A stretch of 64,000 nt of DNA from Teretinema zuelzerae (GTDB lineage Bacteria; Spirochaetota; Spirochaetia; Treponematales; Treponemataceae), in NCBI RefSeq assembly GCF_021021555.1, contig NZ_JAINWA010000001.1, forward strand, positions 248,001 to 312,000, given 5' to 3'. The position numbers and the translations under genes are program-made. The notes below the pieces were generated by a model, which saw only the letters and a list, made by a program, of their open reading frames with translations, searched no databases and was not told the DNA's origin. Shown here one piece after another: positions 1 to 9,525 of the stretch. Every line of letters starts with the position of its first letter. Within the stretch, counting starts at the first letter, position 1.

Positions 1-844
1 GCGGTTCGACCGAATAGGAAATCGACTCATCCCAGGCCCTGCCGAGGGAATTCCGCGCGCTTATGCGGACCAAAAGGGATCCTTCGGCGTCGATGAGAAC
101 CGGCTCGCTGTACTCGACTCCGGAAACCGCCGGATCGGAGCCGTCCAGCGTGTATCTGATTTCTGCGCCCGCGGCGGCTTCGATATACAGAGGCTGAGCA
201 TTATTCCATACGCCCGGAAGAGGACTCACGATTTTGTACGGTTTTGCGCGCGAGTCGGGAAGAGTGAAATCGGGAGAGCTCGGCTCGCTCCGGTTTCCGG
301 ACGCGTCGATCCCCCAGGCGACCATACGCGCGCCGGAAGGGAGGAAAAAGGACGATCCTGAAGGAACAGATTCCGTGGAGAAAGCCTTCGCGAGCGGATG
401 ATATGTTCTGATCTCGACCCTACCCGGCTCCGAGAGAGTACAAACCACCAGCCTGCCGCCTTCGATATTTTCAAACGAGTAACGAGGAGGTTGCGGAGGT
501 TTCCGATCGATTATCCAGAGAAAAGAATCTTCCCTGATATATTTAGAATCCGGTTCGATATTGAATAAGCGAGCCCGTACTTGATACCGGATTTCTTCGT
601 CCGCGGCGCCGGTCAAAAATACGGGGGATTGATAGGGAGTGAATGTATCTCCGTTTATGCTTAACTCCAACCGGTGTTTATGTGAATAGGAAAAAAAAAG
701 ATTTTGGGGAATCCGGTACGATCCGGGAGAAACCGAGGGCGTCGGGACTGCAGGGGCAGAAAGCGCGCCCGCCGCCGGAGACTGGGAAAGAAGAGGCAAC
801 GCAAGTCCCGCAAAAATGGCCAGAAAAGCCGTTCGCAGTGTCAC
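1..844 (-). CDS. Secreted protein with chitobiase-type C-terminal-like domain, 3' end cut by window edge
   Basis: The frame is open from a GTG at 844 to the window edge (about 281 codons seen). A Shine-Dalgarno sequence (GGAGGGAAGG) lies just before the GTG. The N-terminus reads as a signal peptide: a few polar residues, a hydrophobic run FLAIFAGLALPLL, then a small-residue stretch. Near residue 230 the motif AEIRYTLDGSDP matches the chitobiase/beta-hexosaminidase C-terminal domain (CHB_HEX_C family) found in many bacterial surface proteins. A WGIDASGNRSEPS segment before it resembles the end of an Ig-like repeat. It starts 16 nt after the phosphoribosyltransferase stop, so the two are probably co-transcribed. 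It is likely an exported or surface protein; its C-terminal function is unseen. Confidence 0.72.
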   Translation of the reverse strand, partial: MTLRTAFLAIFAGLALPLLSQSPAAGALSAPAVPTPSVSPGSYRIPQNLFFSYSHKHRLELSINGDTFTPYQSPVFLTGAADEEIRYQVRARLFNIEPDSKYIREDSFLWIIDRKPPQPPRYSFENIEGGRLVVCTLSEPGRVEIRTYHPLAKAFSTESVPSGSSFFLPSGARMVAWGIDASGNRSEPSSPDFTLPDSRAKPYKIVSPLPGVWNNAQPLYIEAAAGAEIRYTLDGSDPAVSGVEYSEPVLIDAEGSLLVRISARNSLGRAWDESISYSVEP

Positions 845-860
845 CCTTCCCTCCTTTCCG

Positions 861-1472
861 TCATTTATGTTTATTCAGCGCGGCCAGGATAGGCCGTAAT
901 TCAGGATCCGCTCGATAATAGTATTCCTCAAGCTCCGTTTCGCTCAAGCCTATCAGTTCATGACTCATATAGTGAATCCAGCAATCCTGATCAGGGCTTC
1001 CGATTTCGTGCTTTCTGCACCAGTAATCGGGCTGGATCGGAAGCTGTTCCTCATGAAAAGAAAAGTACTTGTAGTCGTGCACGGCTACCTTGATATCGTT
1101 TCTTGGTATGCCCTTCTCCAGCAGTATTTCTACCAGATGATTTATAGTCTTTCCGGTGTCGAAAATATCGTCTATAAGAAGAATCTTGTCTCCATGGCGC
1201 AGATGTTCGGGAGAATAGGTCCAGCCGTCGACCATGACCCTGTCGCGCTGGCGGATATCCGAATACGATCTTGCAACCACGGCGGCGTACAGCACAGGAT
1301 GAGCATCCTTTCTGACGATCTTGAAGTATTCGCTTATGACGTTCGCTAAATACGCGCCGCCTCTCAGCGATACATATATTACATCGGGGATGAAACCTTC
1401 CTGATGAATTCGGTATGCCATCTTGAGCGCATTGTTGCGCACCGTTTCATATGTCAGGAATTCCTTATGCAT
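861..1472 (-). CDS. Phosphoribosyltransferase family protein
   Basis: This 203-residue protein carries the PRPP-binding signature ILLIDDIFDTGKT at about residues 97-109, the hallmark of type I phosphoribosyltransferases. An upstream SLRGGAYLA segment fits the pyrophosphate-binding loop. These enzymes attach a base to PRPP in nucleotide salvage. The sequence resembles hypoxanthine/xanthine-type enzymes more than pyrimidine ones, but the base cannot be told from the sequence. The C-terminal extension after about residue 150 is rich in Tyr, Trp and His and may shape the substrate pocket. A promoter sits just upstream, so this is the first gene of a short unit with the secreted protein at 1-844. 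Confidence 0.8.
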   Translation of the reverse strand: MHKEFLTYETVRNNALKMAYRIHQEGFIPDVIYVSLRGGAYLANVISEYFKIVRKDAHPVLYAAVVARSYSDIRQRDRVMVDGWTYSPEHLRHGDKILLIDDIFDTGKTINHLVEILLEKGIPRNDIKVAVHDYKYFSFHEEQLPIQPDYWCRKHEIGSPDQDCWIHYMSHELIGLSETELEEYYYRADPELRPILAALNKHK

Positions 1473-1494
1473 TATCTACACCTCTCATCCAATC

Positions 1495-1523
1495 ACTGTA
1501 ACGTTTTTTCGGCGATTACTCAA
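1495..1523 (-). promoter_or_regulatory. Promoter for the phosphoribosyltransferase gene
   Basis: Read on the minus strand, a -35 TTGAGT (1518-1523) and a -10 TACAGT (1495-1500) are separated by 17 nt. The gene starts 22 nt downstream of the -10. Confidence 0.55.
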
Positions 1524-1587
1524 GGGAAAGCGCTCGACGAGAGAGCGCGGTAGAAGGCTTGACCGTTCTGCCGAACTCTTGCCGAAA

Positions 1588-1620
1588 CGAAAAAAAACCT
1601 CCGGGCGAGCCCGGAGGTTG
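1588..1620 (-). terminator. Rho-independent terminator of htrA
   Basis: On the minus strand, directly after the htrA stop, a GC-rich stem (ACCTCCGGGC / GCCCGGAGGT with a 2-nt loop) is followed by a run of T. Confidence 0.85.
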
Positions 1621-1626
1621 GCAACG

Positions 1627-3126
1627 TCAACGCTTGTAGCGCATCGTAGAAACCGTTTGTCCTTCGCGCAGAACGTCGAACCACACTTCCTTCGCGGACT
1701 TGTCGGCGAGCTTCTTATAGAAGTCGGAAATATTCTGAACGTCGGCGTCGTTTATTTTCACGATAACGTCTCCCGACTGAAGCCCCATGACGGCGGCAGC
1801 GCTTTTCGCCTGAACGCCGGCCACAAGGATGCCCTTCTGTTTCGCGTCGATCTTCAGCTCCTTGCGTATGTCTTCGTTGAGGTTGAACGGCATAAACCCG
1901 GGCCACAGCTTGCTGGAATCAGAAACGTTCTTTTCGTTCCGTTCTTCGATCTTTACGTCTATTTTCTTCTCTTTTCCATCGCGAACCACGACGAAAGAAG
2001 CTTTGTCTCCGCTCACCAGATCGCCGACGTCGCGGACCAGTTGATCCACGGTCTTTACGTCCCGGCCGTTAAGAGAAACGACGAAGTCGCCGGGAACGAT
2101 TCCGCCCTTGTCGGCGGGCGAACCTAGGAATACCTGAGCCGCTAGAGCTCCTTTGCGTCCCTGGAGGCCGAGGGCTTCAAGAGTAGTCTTGTCGGCGCTT
2201 GAAAGGGATACTCCGAGCCAGCCGTATTTCACCCGGCCGTCCGAAATAAAGTCGTCTATGGCTTTCTTCACGTTATTTATGGGAATCGAAAAGCCGAGAC
2301 CCTGCGATCCGCCGCTCGAAGACGCGATCCATGCGGTTATGCCGACGACTTCGCCGTAGATATTGACAAGCGGGCCGCCGGAATTTCCCTGATTGATAGC
2401 CGCGTCGGTCTGAATGAAATCGTTGATATTGTTGTTCGGCCCGCCGTCGCGGCCGACAGCGCTTACGATGCCCTGAGTGACAGAGGACATGTAGCCGAGC
2501 GGAGCTCCGACAGCGAACACGATGTCGCCGGTTTTTACGGTATCGGAGTCTCCGATGCGCGCGACGGGAATCGAGGCGTCGTCGGATTCAAAAGAAACCA
2601 GGGCTATATCCTTTCTTTCATCGGCACCGACGAGGGTTCCCGTCATTTCGCGCCCGTCGAACAGACGAACGACGATTTCCTTGGCCTCACCGGCAACGTG
2701 CTGATTCGTCAGCAGATAATAGACCTTGCCGGATTTGCGCACTATCACGCCGGAGCCGAGACCCTCGGACTTGTACTCGCGCTTCGGCGCTTCTCCTTCC
2801 GAGGATTTGTCCCCCTGCCCGGGATTTCCGAAGAAAAACCAGGGGAACGAATTCGCTCCGGAAGAATCCACTATTCTGGTTTCCACTACGTCCAGAGTCA
2901 CTACGGCCGGGAGAATGGCGGATGAAACGCTTCTATTGGCCTTCTGCAAGCCTTCCAAAAACGATATCGATTCTGCCGATACCGAAGTTGCCGTGACGGA
3001 ATCAGCGAAAGCCGTCTGCGCTGAACCCGGATCGCGGGTCGAAAAAAACACCACCAGGGAAAAAGAGAACAACCCGGCGAGAGAGAGCAGTACGGCTGTC
3101 TTTACTTTACGCATCGTTGATTTCAT
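1627..3126 (-). CDS. htrA: HtrA/DegP-family serine protease with two PDZ domains
   Basis: This 499-residue envelope protease degrades or refolds misfolded exported proteins. Residues 1-28 form a basic N-terminus plus a hydrophobic segment (signal peptide or anchor). The trypsin-like domain shows the triad His143 (TNQHVAGE), Asp173 (RKDIALV) and Ser249 (NQGNSGGPL). Two PDZ domains follow, at about 280-375 and 400-490, each with a GxxxGDxIxxxNG-type core. A low-complexity loop (about 84-118, rich in Gly, Phe, Glu and Lys) lies before the protease core, in the place of the regulatory LA loop. The start is supported by GGAGG 7 nt upstream of the ATG. A terminator follows the gene. Confidence 0.95.
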   Translation of the reverse strand: MKSTMRKVKTAVLLSLAGLFSFSLVVFFSTRDPGSAQTAFADSVTATSVSAESISFLEGLQKANRSVSSAILPAVVTLDVVETRIVDSSGANSFPWFFFGNPGQGDKSSEGEAPKREYKSEGLGSGVIVRKSGKVYYLLTNQHVAGEAKEIVVRLFDGREMTGTLVGADERKDIALVSFESDDASIPVARIGDSDTVKTGDIVFAVGAPLGYMSSVTQGIVSAVGRDGGPNNNINDFIQTDAAINQGNSGGPLVNIYGEVVGITAWIASSSGGSQGLGFSIPINNVKKAIDDFISDGRVKYGWLGVSLSSADKTTLEALGLQGRKGALAAQVFLGSPADKGGIVPGDFVVSLNGRDVKTVDQLVRDVGDLVSGDKASFVVVRDGKEKKIDVKIEERNEKNVSDSSKLWPGFMPFNLNEDIRKELKIDAKQKGILVAGVQAKSAAAVMGLQSGDVIVKINDADVQNISDFYKKLADKSAKEVWFDVLREGQTVSTMRYKR

Positions 3127-3158
3127 ATATATGCCTCCGAAAAATTCCTAACGTTAAA

Positions 3159-3188
3159 ATAATAAAAATGAGGAGGTTCGGGTTACAA
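3159..3188 (-). promoter_or_regulatory. Possible promoter for htrA
   Basis: On the minus strand, TTGTAA (3183-3188) and TATTAT (3159-3164) are 18 nt apart upstream of htrA. The -35 is a weak match, and htrA could also be read through from map, because no terminator is seen between them. Confidence 0.4.
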
Positions 3189-3196
3189 AGAAACGA

Positions 3197-3958
3197 TTAT
3201 TCTTCGCCGTTATCCAACATGGTGAGTATTTCGGTATGATCCTTGAACACGGCGACGGTATGCTCCATATGGCACGAAACTTTTCTGTCGGACGTGACCA
3301 CCGTCCACTCGTCCGGAAGAAGATCGACGTCGCCGGTGCCGAGGTTGATCATAGGTTCGATCGCCAGAACCATTCCGGGAACGATTCTCGGATTCGGTCC
3401 GCGCTCCGGAACATTGGGAATCTGAGGGTCTTCATGGACGCTCAAGCCGACTCCATGACCGCAGTATTCGTAGACGACGCCGAAACCGGCTGAATGTGCG
3501 ATGTCGTAGACGGCCCGGGATATATCGCCGATCCTGTTGCCCGCCTTGCAGGCCTCGATTCCGGCGTACAGCGAGCGGGTCGTTACGTCGAGCAATTCTT
3601 TCTCGCGTTCGCCGACGACGCCGACGGGAACCGTCACCGCTGAGTCGCTGATGTATCCGCCGAGATTGATGCCGATATCCAGTGAAACCAAATCTCCGTT
3701 TTTGATTATTCGTTTCCTGGATGGAATGCCGTGAATGACCTGCTCGTTGACGGAAATGCACGCGGCTCCGGGAAAGCCCTCTGAATACCATGCGGGCTTG
3801 CCGCCGATGCTCTGGATAAAGTCGACGCAAAACTCGTCCAGCTCTCCGGTGGATACCCCTTCGCGGACAAGGGGAATGAGCTTTTTATATAACCGGGCAA
3901 GAGCCTTGCAGGATTTTCTTATTCCATCTATCTGTTTTTCGTTTTTTATCCGTATCAT
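3197..3958 (-). CDS. map: Methionine aminopeptidase, type I
   Basis: Removes the N-terminal Met from nascent proteins. The 253 residues match the short type I form without an N-terminal zinc-finger extension. All five metal ligands of the pita-bread fold are visible: Asp94 and Asp105 (SLDIGINLGGYISDSA), His168 (GHGVGLSVHED), Glu201 (LAIEPMI) and Glu232 (MEHTVAV). The substrate-side His76 (QVIHGIPS) is also present. Its ATG overlaps the stop of the J-domain gene (ATGA), so it is translationally coupled as the last gene of the V-ATPase operon tail. Placement behind a J-protein rather than next to ribosomal genes or secY is unusual. Confidence 0.95.
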   Translation of the reverse strand: MIRIKNEKQIDGIRKSCKALARLYKKLIPLVREGVSTGELDEFCVDFIQSIGGKPAWYSEGFPGAACISVNEQVIHGIPSRKRIIKNGDLVSLDIGINLGGYISDSAVTVPVGVVGEREKELLDVTTRSLYAGIEACKAGNRIGDISRAVYDIAHSAGFGVVYEYCGHGVGLSVHEDPQIPNVPERGPNPRIVPGMVLAIEPMINLGTGDVDLLPDEWTVVTSDRKVSCHMEHTVAVFKDHTEILTMLDNGEE

Positions 3959-4767
3959 TCATAGACCTCCAGTCTTTTTTTCAACTCTCTCATTCCGGTA
4001 ATCTTCGGATCCTGGCGCAGCGCCTCGCGAACGCAGAGGGCTGCGGTGTGAGAGTCGCCCATCCGTTCGTAGCACTGTGCCATCAACTTTAAAATAAACG
4101 CGTCGTCCTTTTTACCGAACTTCAGCTCAAGCGCCGTTTCCAGAGCGTCGAGAGCCAGCTCGTCGGGAACGAAGCCGGCCAGCTTGGTCCGCACAAGCGT
4201 GCGAACCATCAACACAACCTCGGGGAAGAAGTGCTTAAAATACGGTTTCCTGGCTTCCATGCGGTACACTTCGATCAGCAGATGAAACGCTTCAAGGGGA
4301 TACGATCGGAGATCCAACTCCTCTGCGAGAATGAACGCGCAATCCATGAAATCTTCCCGATCGAAGAAACGGGACAAGGGAAAGGAAGGATCCTTCTCAA
4401 GTTGCAACAGATACTCGCGAACCGCTTCCTCTTCCAAATCGTGGAGAAGATCGAAAAATATCAGCTTCGAGCGGCTTTCCGGATCGGATCGCTGCATGAG
4501 CCACATCCGGTAATCGAAGGAGCTGTCGGAGGAGGATCCCTCGCGGTACTTTCTGAATGATGCCCAGGTCGCGTCGAACTCGGCCCGCCTTCCGGGATTC
4601 GAAAGCGTCTCGTAGGCGAGGATGAGGGCGCGCATCCGTTCGGCGTTGTCGACGCCTTCTCCGGCCGTATCGGGATGCAACTCCTTCGCCCGGGCGCGGA
4701 AAGCGCGCTTTATCTCAGCCGCGGACGCGGATGATTTAACGCCGAGAACTCTATAACAGTCTTCCAC
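3955..4767 (-). CDS. J-domain (DnaJ-like) protein with helical C-terminal region
   Basis: Residues 1-70 form a J domain: YRVLGV at the start, the HPD tripeptide at 31-33 (KELHPDTA) and the helix ILAYETLSNPGRRAEFD. J domains stimulate the ATPase of an Hsp70 (DnaK). The Gly/Phe, zinc-finger and substrate-binding domains of true DnaJ are absent. Residues 90-270 are helical and TPR-like (AQCYERMGDSHTAALCVREAL near the C-terminus), so this is a specialised class C co-chaperone. The start is GTG, with little Shine-Dalgarno, 7 nt after the preceding stop. The stop overlaps the start of map. Its position in the V-ATPase operon could mean a role in assembling that complex, but this is inference. Confidence 0.88.
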   Translation of the reverse strand: MEDCYRVLGVKSSASAAEIKRAFRARAKELHPDTAGEGVDNAERMRALILAYETLSNPGRRAEFDATWASFRKYREGSSSDSSFDYRMWLMQRSDPESRSKLIFFDLLHDLEEEAVREYLLQLEKDPSFPLSRFFDREDFMDCAFILAEELDLRSYPLEAFHLLIEVYRMEARKPYFKHFFPEVVLMVRTLVRTKLAGFVPDELALDALETALELKFGKKDDAFILKLMAQCYERMGDSHTAALCVREALRQDPKITGMRELKKRLEVYE

Positions 4768-4774
4768 GTGAAAA

Positions 4775-5185
4775 TCAGCCTATTTTTTTGCCCACCAGGG
4801 CCGCATGGTCTTCATCTCCGACGATATCGAAGTAATCGAGCATCAATCCTTCGGCCTCAAGGGCCTTCATAAGGTTCTTGCAGGTTTTCGCGGACGAGAA
4901 TCCGCTTTTCAGCACAAGGGCGCAGCCCTTCTTGCCCGATATCGTTCCGGAAGTCGCGAGAAAGTCCGAGATTCGGCGGGGCAGTTTTCCTCCGAAGAGG
5001 CCTTGAGGACGGGTGCAGACGGCAATGTAGTCGTACACGGTCAAACGGGTGTTCACGAGATCCTCGTTTCCGTTGATGGCGTCGACCTGATTACCCTTCG
5101 AAGCGGCGGCGTTCGCCATCTTCTGCATGATATTCTGAACCCGCCTGTCGGGTTTGTCTATAAAAGCGATAAGCGCAACTCTCAT
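4775..5185 (-). CDS. Hypothetical protein, possible flavodoxin-like fold
   Basis: This 136-residue protein begins with a beta strand MRVALIAFID and has alternating strands and helices (YDYIAVCTRP, KKGCALVLKSG, LDYFDIVG), consistent with a small alpha/beta flavodoxin-like fold. No clear FMN loop is seen, so cofactor binding is not supported. It has a good Shine-Dalgarno (GGGAG) before the ATG and sits between the UspA-like gene and the J-domain gene. I do not recognise a function. Confidence 0.7.
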   Translation of the reverse strand: MRVALIAFIDKPDRRVQNIMQKMANAAASKGNQVDAINGNEDLVNTRLTVYDYIAVCTRPQGLFGGKLPRRISDFLATSGTISGKKGCALVLKSGFSSAKTCKNLMKALEAEGLMLDYFDIVGDEDHAALVGKKIG

Positions 5186-5203
5186 TCTTAGTCTCCCGGG
5201 CTG

Positions 5204-5692
5204 TTACGCCAGTTTATACAGCTGCTCGATCATCCGTTCTTTCACGGTAAGAACCGAGCATCTGGCGTTCAGCAAAATCGATTTAAATGTCGAGGAATTA
5301 ATTTCCTTCTGGTCTGTTGAGTCATGATCCGAACCGCCGAGCAGGATGGCGTCGATGTGGCGCTCCTCCGCGGAAGCGACGATTTCAGACCAAATCGCGC
5401 CCCGTCTCAGTTCCGTCTCGATTTTTACGCCCTTCGCCTTGCCGAGCTCGTCGACGTAGGCGAGATAACGCAAACCGTTCTGTTCCAGGCTCTCTTCGTA
5501 TTCGCGGCTTTCTTCTTCGATGAAAATCCGGTTGAGCGTCAGCTGTTTTATGGTCGCAGTATCGACGACGTACACGGCGTGCACTTTGCTGCGGTATAAT
5601 TTGGCCATCAACACGGCGTATTTCACCGCGTTAATCGAAGCTTCTGTTCCGTTGACCATAACCAGAAGATTCTGAAAAAGGGGCTTTATCAT
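5204..5692 (-). CDS. Universal stress protein (UspA) family protein
   Basis: This 162-residue protein starts with the typical Usp strand and loop (NLLVMVNGTEASINAVKYAVLMA) and has a C-terminal nucleotide-site region, DAILLGGSDHDSTDQKE...TFKSILLNARCSVLTV. The usual GxxGxxxxxxxxGS(V/T) ATP loop is altered (GGSDHD...F), so ATP binding is uncertain. The ATG shares one base with the stop of the V-ATPase D gene (TGATG), which implies coupling. It may act as a small regulator or stress partner of the pump, but no direct evidence is visible. Confidence 0.82.
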   Translation of the reverse strand: MIKPLFQNLLVMVNGTEASINAVKYAVLMAKLYRSKVHAVYVVDTATIKQLTLNRIFIEEESREYEESLEQNGLRYLAYVDELGKAKGVKIETELRRGAIWSEIVASAEERHIDAILLGGSDHDSTDQKEINSSTFKSILLNARCSVLTVKERMIEQLYKLA

Positions 5693-6318
5693 CAGCGATT
5701 GCCTCCGTTTCTGGATTTGAGAGCCTTCAAAACAAACACGTTTTCACGCTCCCGTTCTTCCAAGACGCTTTCGATATAGGTCTTGGTTTCCCTGGTTTGC
5801 GGAATAACCTGCTTGTCCAGGGCATTCACCCGTCTCTGCGTTTTTTTCACTTCGCGCGCAAGACGCCACACGATGGTTCTGATGGAAGCCATATCGGTGA
5901 GGAGTCGAAGCAACTCGAAGAAGTCTATCATGACTTTATCGCAATCCGCAAAGGAATTTAAATACGAGTACGCCAAACGCCGTTTCGGCAGGTTTACTGA
6001 AACGGAGGAAAAGGTCATCCCGGCGAGAATAACGCGTTTTTCTTCCAAATGATATTCATACGAAACGGTTTTTGCGACCCGTTCTGTTCTGTCGCGTCCG
6101 ACGGCCATGAACATCCGCTTGAGAGACGGATAAGCCTTTGCTATCTGTTTATCGATGTCGGCTTCCAACAGTTTAACTTTCTCGACCATCTGCATGAGCT
6201 CCATTACCAGGATTTCGCGCTTCTGTTCGAGCAGTTCGTATCCGTCGCGGGCGATCGAAAGCTGTTCCTTCACCGAAAGAAGATTAGACTTTGTCGGAGC
6301 GAGAGGAAGGCGTGCCAT
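5692..6318 (-). CDS. atpD: V-type ATP synthase/ATPase subunit D
   Basis: Central rotor shaft of the V-type ATPase, placed inside the A3B3 head. The 208 residues are almost all long helices. The conserved N-terminus MARLPLAPTKSNLLSVKEQL and the paired C-terminal coiled coil (RVNALDKQVIPQTRETKTYI) are diagnostic of the family. It follows atpB by a single base and overlaps the downstream Usp-like gene by one base. Confidence 0.93.
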   Translation of the reverse strand: MARLPLAPTKSNLLSVKEQLSIARDGYELLEQKREILVMELMQMVEKVKLLEADIDKQIAKAYPSLKRMFMAVGRDRTERVAKTVSYEYHLEEKRVILAGMTFSSVSVNLPKRRLAYSYLNSFADCDKVMIDFFELLRLLTDMASIRTIVWRLAREVKKTQRRVNALDKQVIPQTRETKTYIESVLEERERENVFVLKALKSRNGGNR

Positions 6319-6319
6319 G

Positions 6320-7744
6320 TCAGCCTGCCTGGCCTTTCATGGGAACAGCGGCGATCGGAGCGGCGGCGAGAGCCGCCGGCATATATTGATCGATGAACTC
6401 GGGCTTAATGCGGTACAGTTCGGAGCGCGGCAGAACCGAAAGGATCCGCCATCCGATGTCGAGAGTTTCGGCGATCGAGCGGTTTTCAAACTCGCCCTGA
6501 GTCAGGAAATGCTGTTCGAACAGTTCGCCGAATCGAAGATACTGCTTGTCTCCGTCCGCCAGTTCCTCTTCGCCGATGATAGCCGCGAGGTTGCGGATGC
6601 TTTTCACCTTCGAATAGGCGGCAAAAAGCTGGCTTGAAACGTCCTTGTGATCATCGCGGGTCATACCCTTTCCAATGCCGTCCTTCATCAGGCGCGAAAG
6701 GCTGGGAAGCCCGGCGACCGGCGGATAAATTCCTTTTTGCGAAAGCTCGCGGTCGAGAACTATCTGGCCTTCGGTGATGTAGCCGGTGAGATCAGGGATG
6801 GGATGGCTGATGTCGTCGTTTGGCATGGTCAGAATCGGTATCTGGGTGATCGAACCCGAAGACCCCTTGATCTTGCCGGCCCGCTCGTAAATCTCGGCGA
6901 GATCGGAATACAGATATCCGGGATAGCCCTTTCGGCCGGGAACCTCGCCCCGGGTCGTCGATATTTCGCGGAGGGCTTCGCAGTAGTTCGTCATGTCGGT
7001 CAGGACGACCAGAACGTGCTTGCCCTTTTCATAGGCGAGATATTCGGCGGCTGTCAGCGCGCAGCGGGGCGTAATGATGCGTTCTATGGAAGGAGCGTCT
7101 GCGAGTGAAAGGAACATGACGACCCGCGAAAGAACGCCCGACTTTTCAAAGGTATCGATGAAGAAACGGGCTACGTCGTACTTGATTCCCATTCCGGCGA
7201 AAACCATGACGAACTCTTCGTCCGCGGCGAGAATTTTCGCCTGTCTGATGATCTGGGCGGTGAGCCGGTTATGAGGAAGACCGTTGCCGGAAAACACGGG
7301 AAGCTTTTGTCCGCGGATCAGGGTATTCATGCCGTCGATAGCGGAAATGCCGGTCTGGATGAAGTCCCTCGGATATACGCGGGCGTAAGGATTGATGGGA
7401 TAGCCGTTCACGTTCAGTTTTTTCGAGGAGTAGAGTTCCGGATATCCGTCTATCGGCTTTCCCAGTCCGTTGAAAATGCGTCCCATCAAGCCTTCGGAGA
7501 CGCGAAGCTCCATGGGGGTCTCAAGGAATTCAACGGTTGTGTTTTCAAGGCTCAACCCGCTGGTGGATCCGAAAATCTGGATGACGCAGTTCTCGTCGGA
7601 TACGTCGATTACCCGTCCGGTGCGGATCTGGCCGGAACTGTCGCGAACCGACGCGATTTCTCCGTAAAACACGTTTTCGCGCCGTTTAACTATGACGATG
7701 GGGCCGTCCACCGACGAAATGCCCCGATATTCTACGCCTCTCAT
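6320..7744 (-). CDS. atpB: V-type ATP synthase/ATPase subunit B
   Basis: Non-catalytic head subunit, 474 residues, the usual length. Recognisable segments are [48 protein letters not shown] (the degenerate P-loop position, with no GKT) and [14 protein letters not shown]. It pairs with subunit A to form the nucleotide sites. Its ATG overlaps the atpA stop (ATGA), so equal synthesis by translational coupling is likely. Confidence 0.95.
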   Translation of the reverse strand: MRGVEYRGISSVDGPIVIVKRRENVFYGEIASVRDSSGQIRTGRVIDVSDENCVIQIFGSTSGLSLENTTVEFLETPMELRVSEGLMGRIFNGLGKPIDGYPELYSSKKLNVNGYPINPYARVYPRDFIQTGISAIDGMNTLIRGQKLPVFSGNGLPHNRLTAQIIRQAKILAADEEFVMVFAGMGIKYDVARFFIDTFEKSGVLSRVVMFLSLADAPSIERIITPRCALTAAEYLAYEKGKHVLVVLTDMTNYCEALREISTTRGEVPGRKGYPGYLYSDLAEIYERAGKIKGSSGSITQIPILTMPNDDISHPIPDLTGYITEGQIVLDRELSQKGIYPPVAGLPSLSRLMKDGIGKGMTRDDHKDVSSQLFAAYSKVKSIRNLAAIIGEEELADGDKQYLRFGELFEQHFLTQGEFENRSIAETLDIGWRILSVLPRSELYRIKPEFIDQYMPAALAAAPIAAVPMKGQAG

Positions 7745-9525
7745 ACAGTCTCCAACTTCCGGTACATACGCTCAAGTTCATCCAATTGTTGAGCCATCCT
7801 CGTTTCGACCCCGTGCATGCCGGCGACATCCTCGTTCTCGAAGGTAGTCTTGATGCGAATGATTTCTTCGCGGCAGGGCAGATTCACGATCTTTCCGAGC
7901 GGTGCTCCGTTGCGGATGATCGTCAGAGAACGCCGATAAAAGTTCATAATCATCACAAGTATGAGAATCTGTTTTTCCGGAACCGAAAACATATCGATGT
8001 CGTCGAAGGCGCTCTGCTGGAGGAATCCGTTCTTGATCATCTCCGCCGCCACTAAAATGATGCGCTCGGTGTCGGGAAGAGCGTCCGGTCCGATGAGCCT
8101 GACGATCTGCTGGAGGCGCTGTTCGCGCTTGAGCAGTTCGAGGGCCTGGACGCGCACGTCGTTCCAGCGGGGATCGAGACGATCCCACCAGGGCTTTATT
8201 TCCTCTGCGTATTCGGAATACGACTCGATCCAGCCGATCGCCGGATAATGGCGCGCGTTCGCGAGTTCTCTGTCGAGCGCCCAGAAGCATCTGATAAAGC
8301 GTTTTGTATGCTGAGTAACGGGTTCGGAAAAGTCTCCTCCCGGAGGAGAAACCGCGCCGATGATCGAAACAGAGCCTTTATCTCCGCAAAGTGCATTCAC
8401 GCGGCCTGCGCGTTCGTAGAACTCGGCCAGACGCGTTGGAAGATAGGCGGGGAATCCTTCTTCCGCAGGCATTTCTTCCATTCGTCCGGAAAGCTCGCGC
8501 AGAGCCTCTGCCCAGCGGCTTGTGGAATCCGCCATGATGGCAACGTGCATGCCCATGTCGCGAAAGTACTCCGCAAGCGTAATTCCGGAATAGAGGGACA
8601 CTTCGCGGGCCGCTACCGGCATGTTCGAAGTATTCGCTATCAGAATGGTCCGCTCCATAAGGGAGCGGCCGGTGCGCGGATCTATGAGCTCGGGAAATTC
8701 GGTAAGAACGTCGGTCATTTCGTTTCCGCGCTCTCCGCAGCCGATGTACACGATTATGTCTGCGTCGCACCATTTGGCGACCGCATGCTGAGTCATCGTT
8801 TTACCGGTGCCGAACCCGCCGGGAATTGCGGCGGTTCCTCCCTTGGAAAGAGGAAAAAATACGTCGATGACTCTCTGTCCGGTAATCAACGGCTCCGATA
8901 CTGAAAGCTTATCTGAAAACGGCCTGGGTTTTCTCACCGGCCAGTAATGCGCAAGGTAAATATCCTCGTCGAGCTCGGTCCTGGCGATCGGCTCTTCGAT
9001 CGTGTACTCGCCTTCGCCGGCGAACCATGCGATGCTTCTGCCCCTGATCGACGGGGGAACCATGATGCGGTGGACTACGGAGTTGGTTTCCTGAACGGTT
9101 CCGAGAATGAAGCCCGGTTTAATCGGAGATCCGGAGGAAAGTCCTGCTGCGGGAACAAAACGCCATTTTTTCAGGGTATCGAGCGGCTCGCTTCTGACTC
9201 CGGGCTTCAGAAAAGCTTCAGAACCCGCGAACAGGGTTTCAAGCGGACGCTGGATGCCGTCGTAGATGGTGCCGAGAAGACCGGGGCCCAGGCGGACGGA
9301 AAGCGGACGGCGACGGCAGAGAACCTTCTCGCCGACCCGCATGCCGGTATCGTCTTCGTATACCTGGAGAGTGGCTATCCCGTCCTTCAGCCTGATGATT
9401 TCGCCGATCAGGGCGCCTTCGCCCACGTCGACGACGTCGTACAAGCCGCACGAGCCGAGGCCTTCCGCGTATACGATGGGACCGGAGATTCGGGTAACCG
9501 ATCCTTGAACTATGTCTGAACTCAT
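7741..9525 (-). CDS. atpA: V-type ATP synthase/ATPase catalytic subunit A
   Basis: Catalytic head subunit. Starting at the ATG at 9525 gives 594 residues, the normal length. This ATG has a strong AGGAGG and overlaps the atpE stop (ATGA); a longer in-frame reading starting near 9618 would overlap atpE by almost 100 bases. The Walker A loop GGFGTGKT lies at 236-243. The non-homologous region typical of A subunits precedes it (about 110-200), and [11 protein letters not shown] and [14 protein letters not shown] follow. It hydrolyses ATP to pump ions, or makes ATP in reverse. Confidence 0.96.
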   Translation of the reverse strand: MSSDIVQGSVTRISGPIVYAEGLGSCGLYDVVDVGEGALIGEIIRLKDGIATLQVYEDDTGMRVGEKVLCRRRPLSVRLGPGLLGTIYDGIQRPLETLFAGSEAFLKPGVRSEPLDTLKKWRFVPAAGLSSGSPIKPGFILGTVQETNSVVHRIMVPPSIRGRSIAWFAGEGEYTIEEPIARTELDEDIYLAHYWPVRKPRPFSDKLSVSEPLITGQRVIDVFFPLSKGGTAAIPGGFGTGKTMTQHAVAKWCDADIIVYIGCGERGNEMTDVLTEFPELIDPRTGRSLMERTILIANTSNMPVAAREVSLYSGITLAEYFRDMGMHVAIMADSTSRWAEALRELSGRMEEMPAEEGFPAYLPTRLAEFYERAGRVNALCGDKGSVSIIGAVSPPGGDFSEPVTQHTKRFIRCFWALDRELANARHYPAIGWIESYSEYAEEIKPWWDRLDPRWNDVRVQALELLKREQRLQQIVRLIGPDALPDTERIILVAAEMIKNGFLQQSAFDDIDMFSVPEKQILILVMIMNFYRRSLTIIRNGAPLGKIVNLPCREEIIRIKTTFENEDVAGMHGVETRMAQQLDELERMYRKLETV

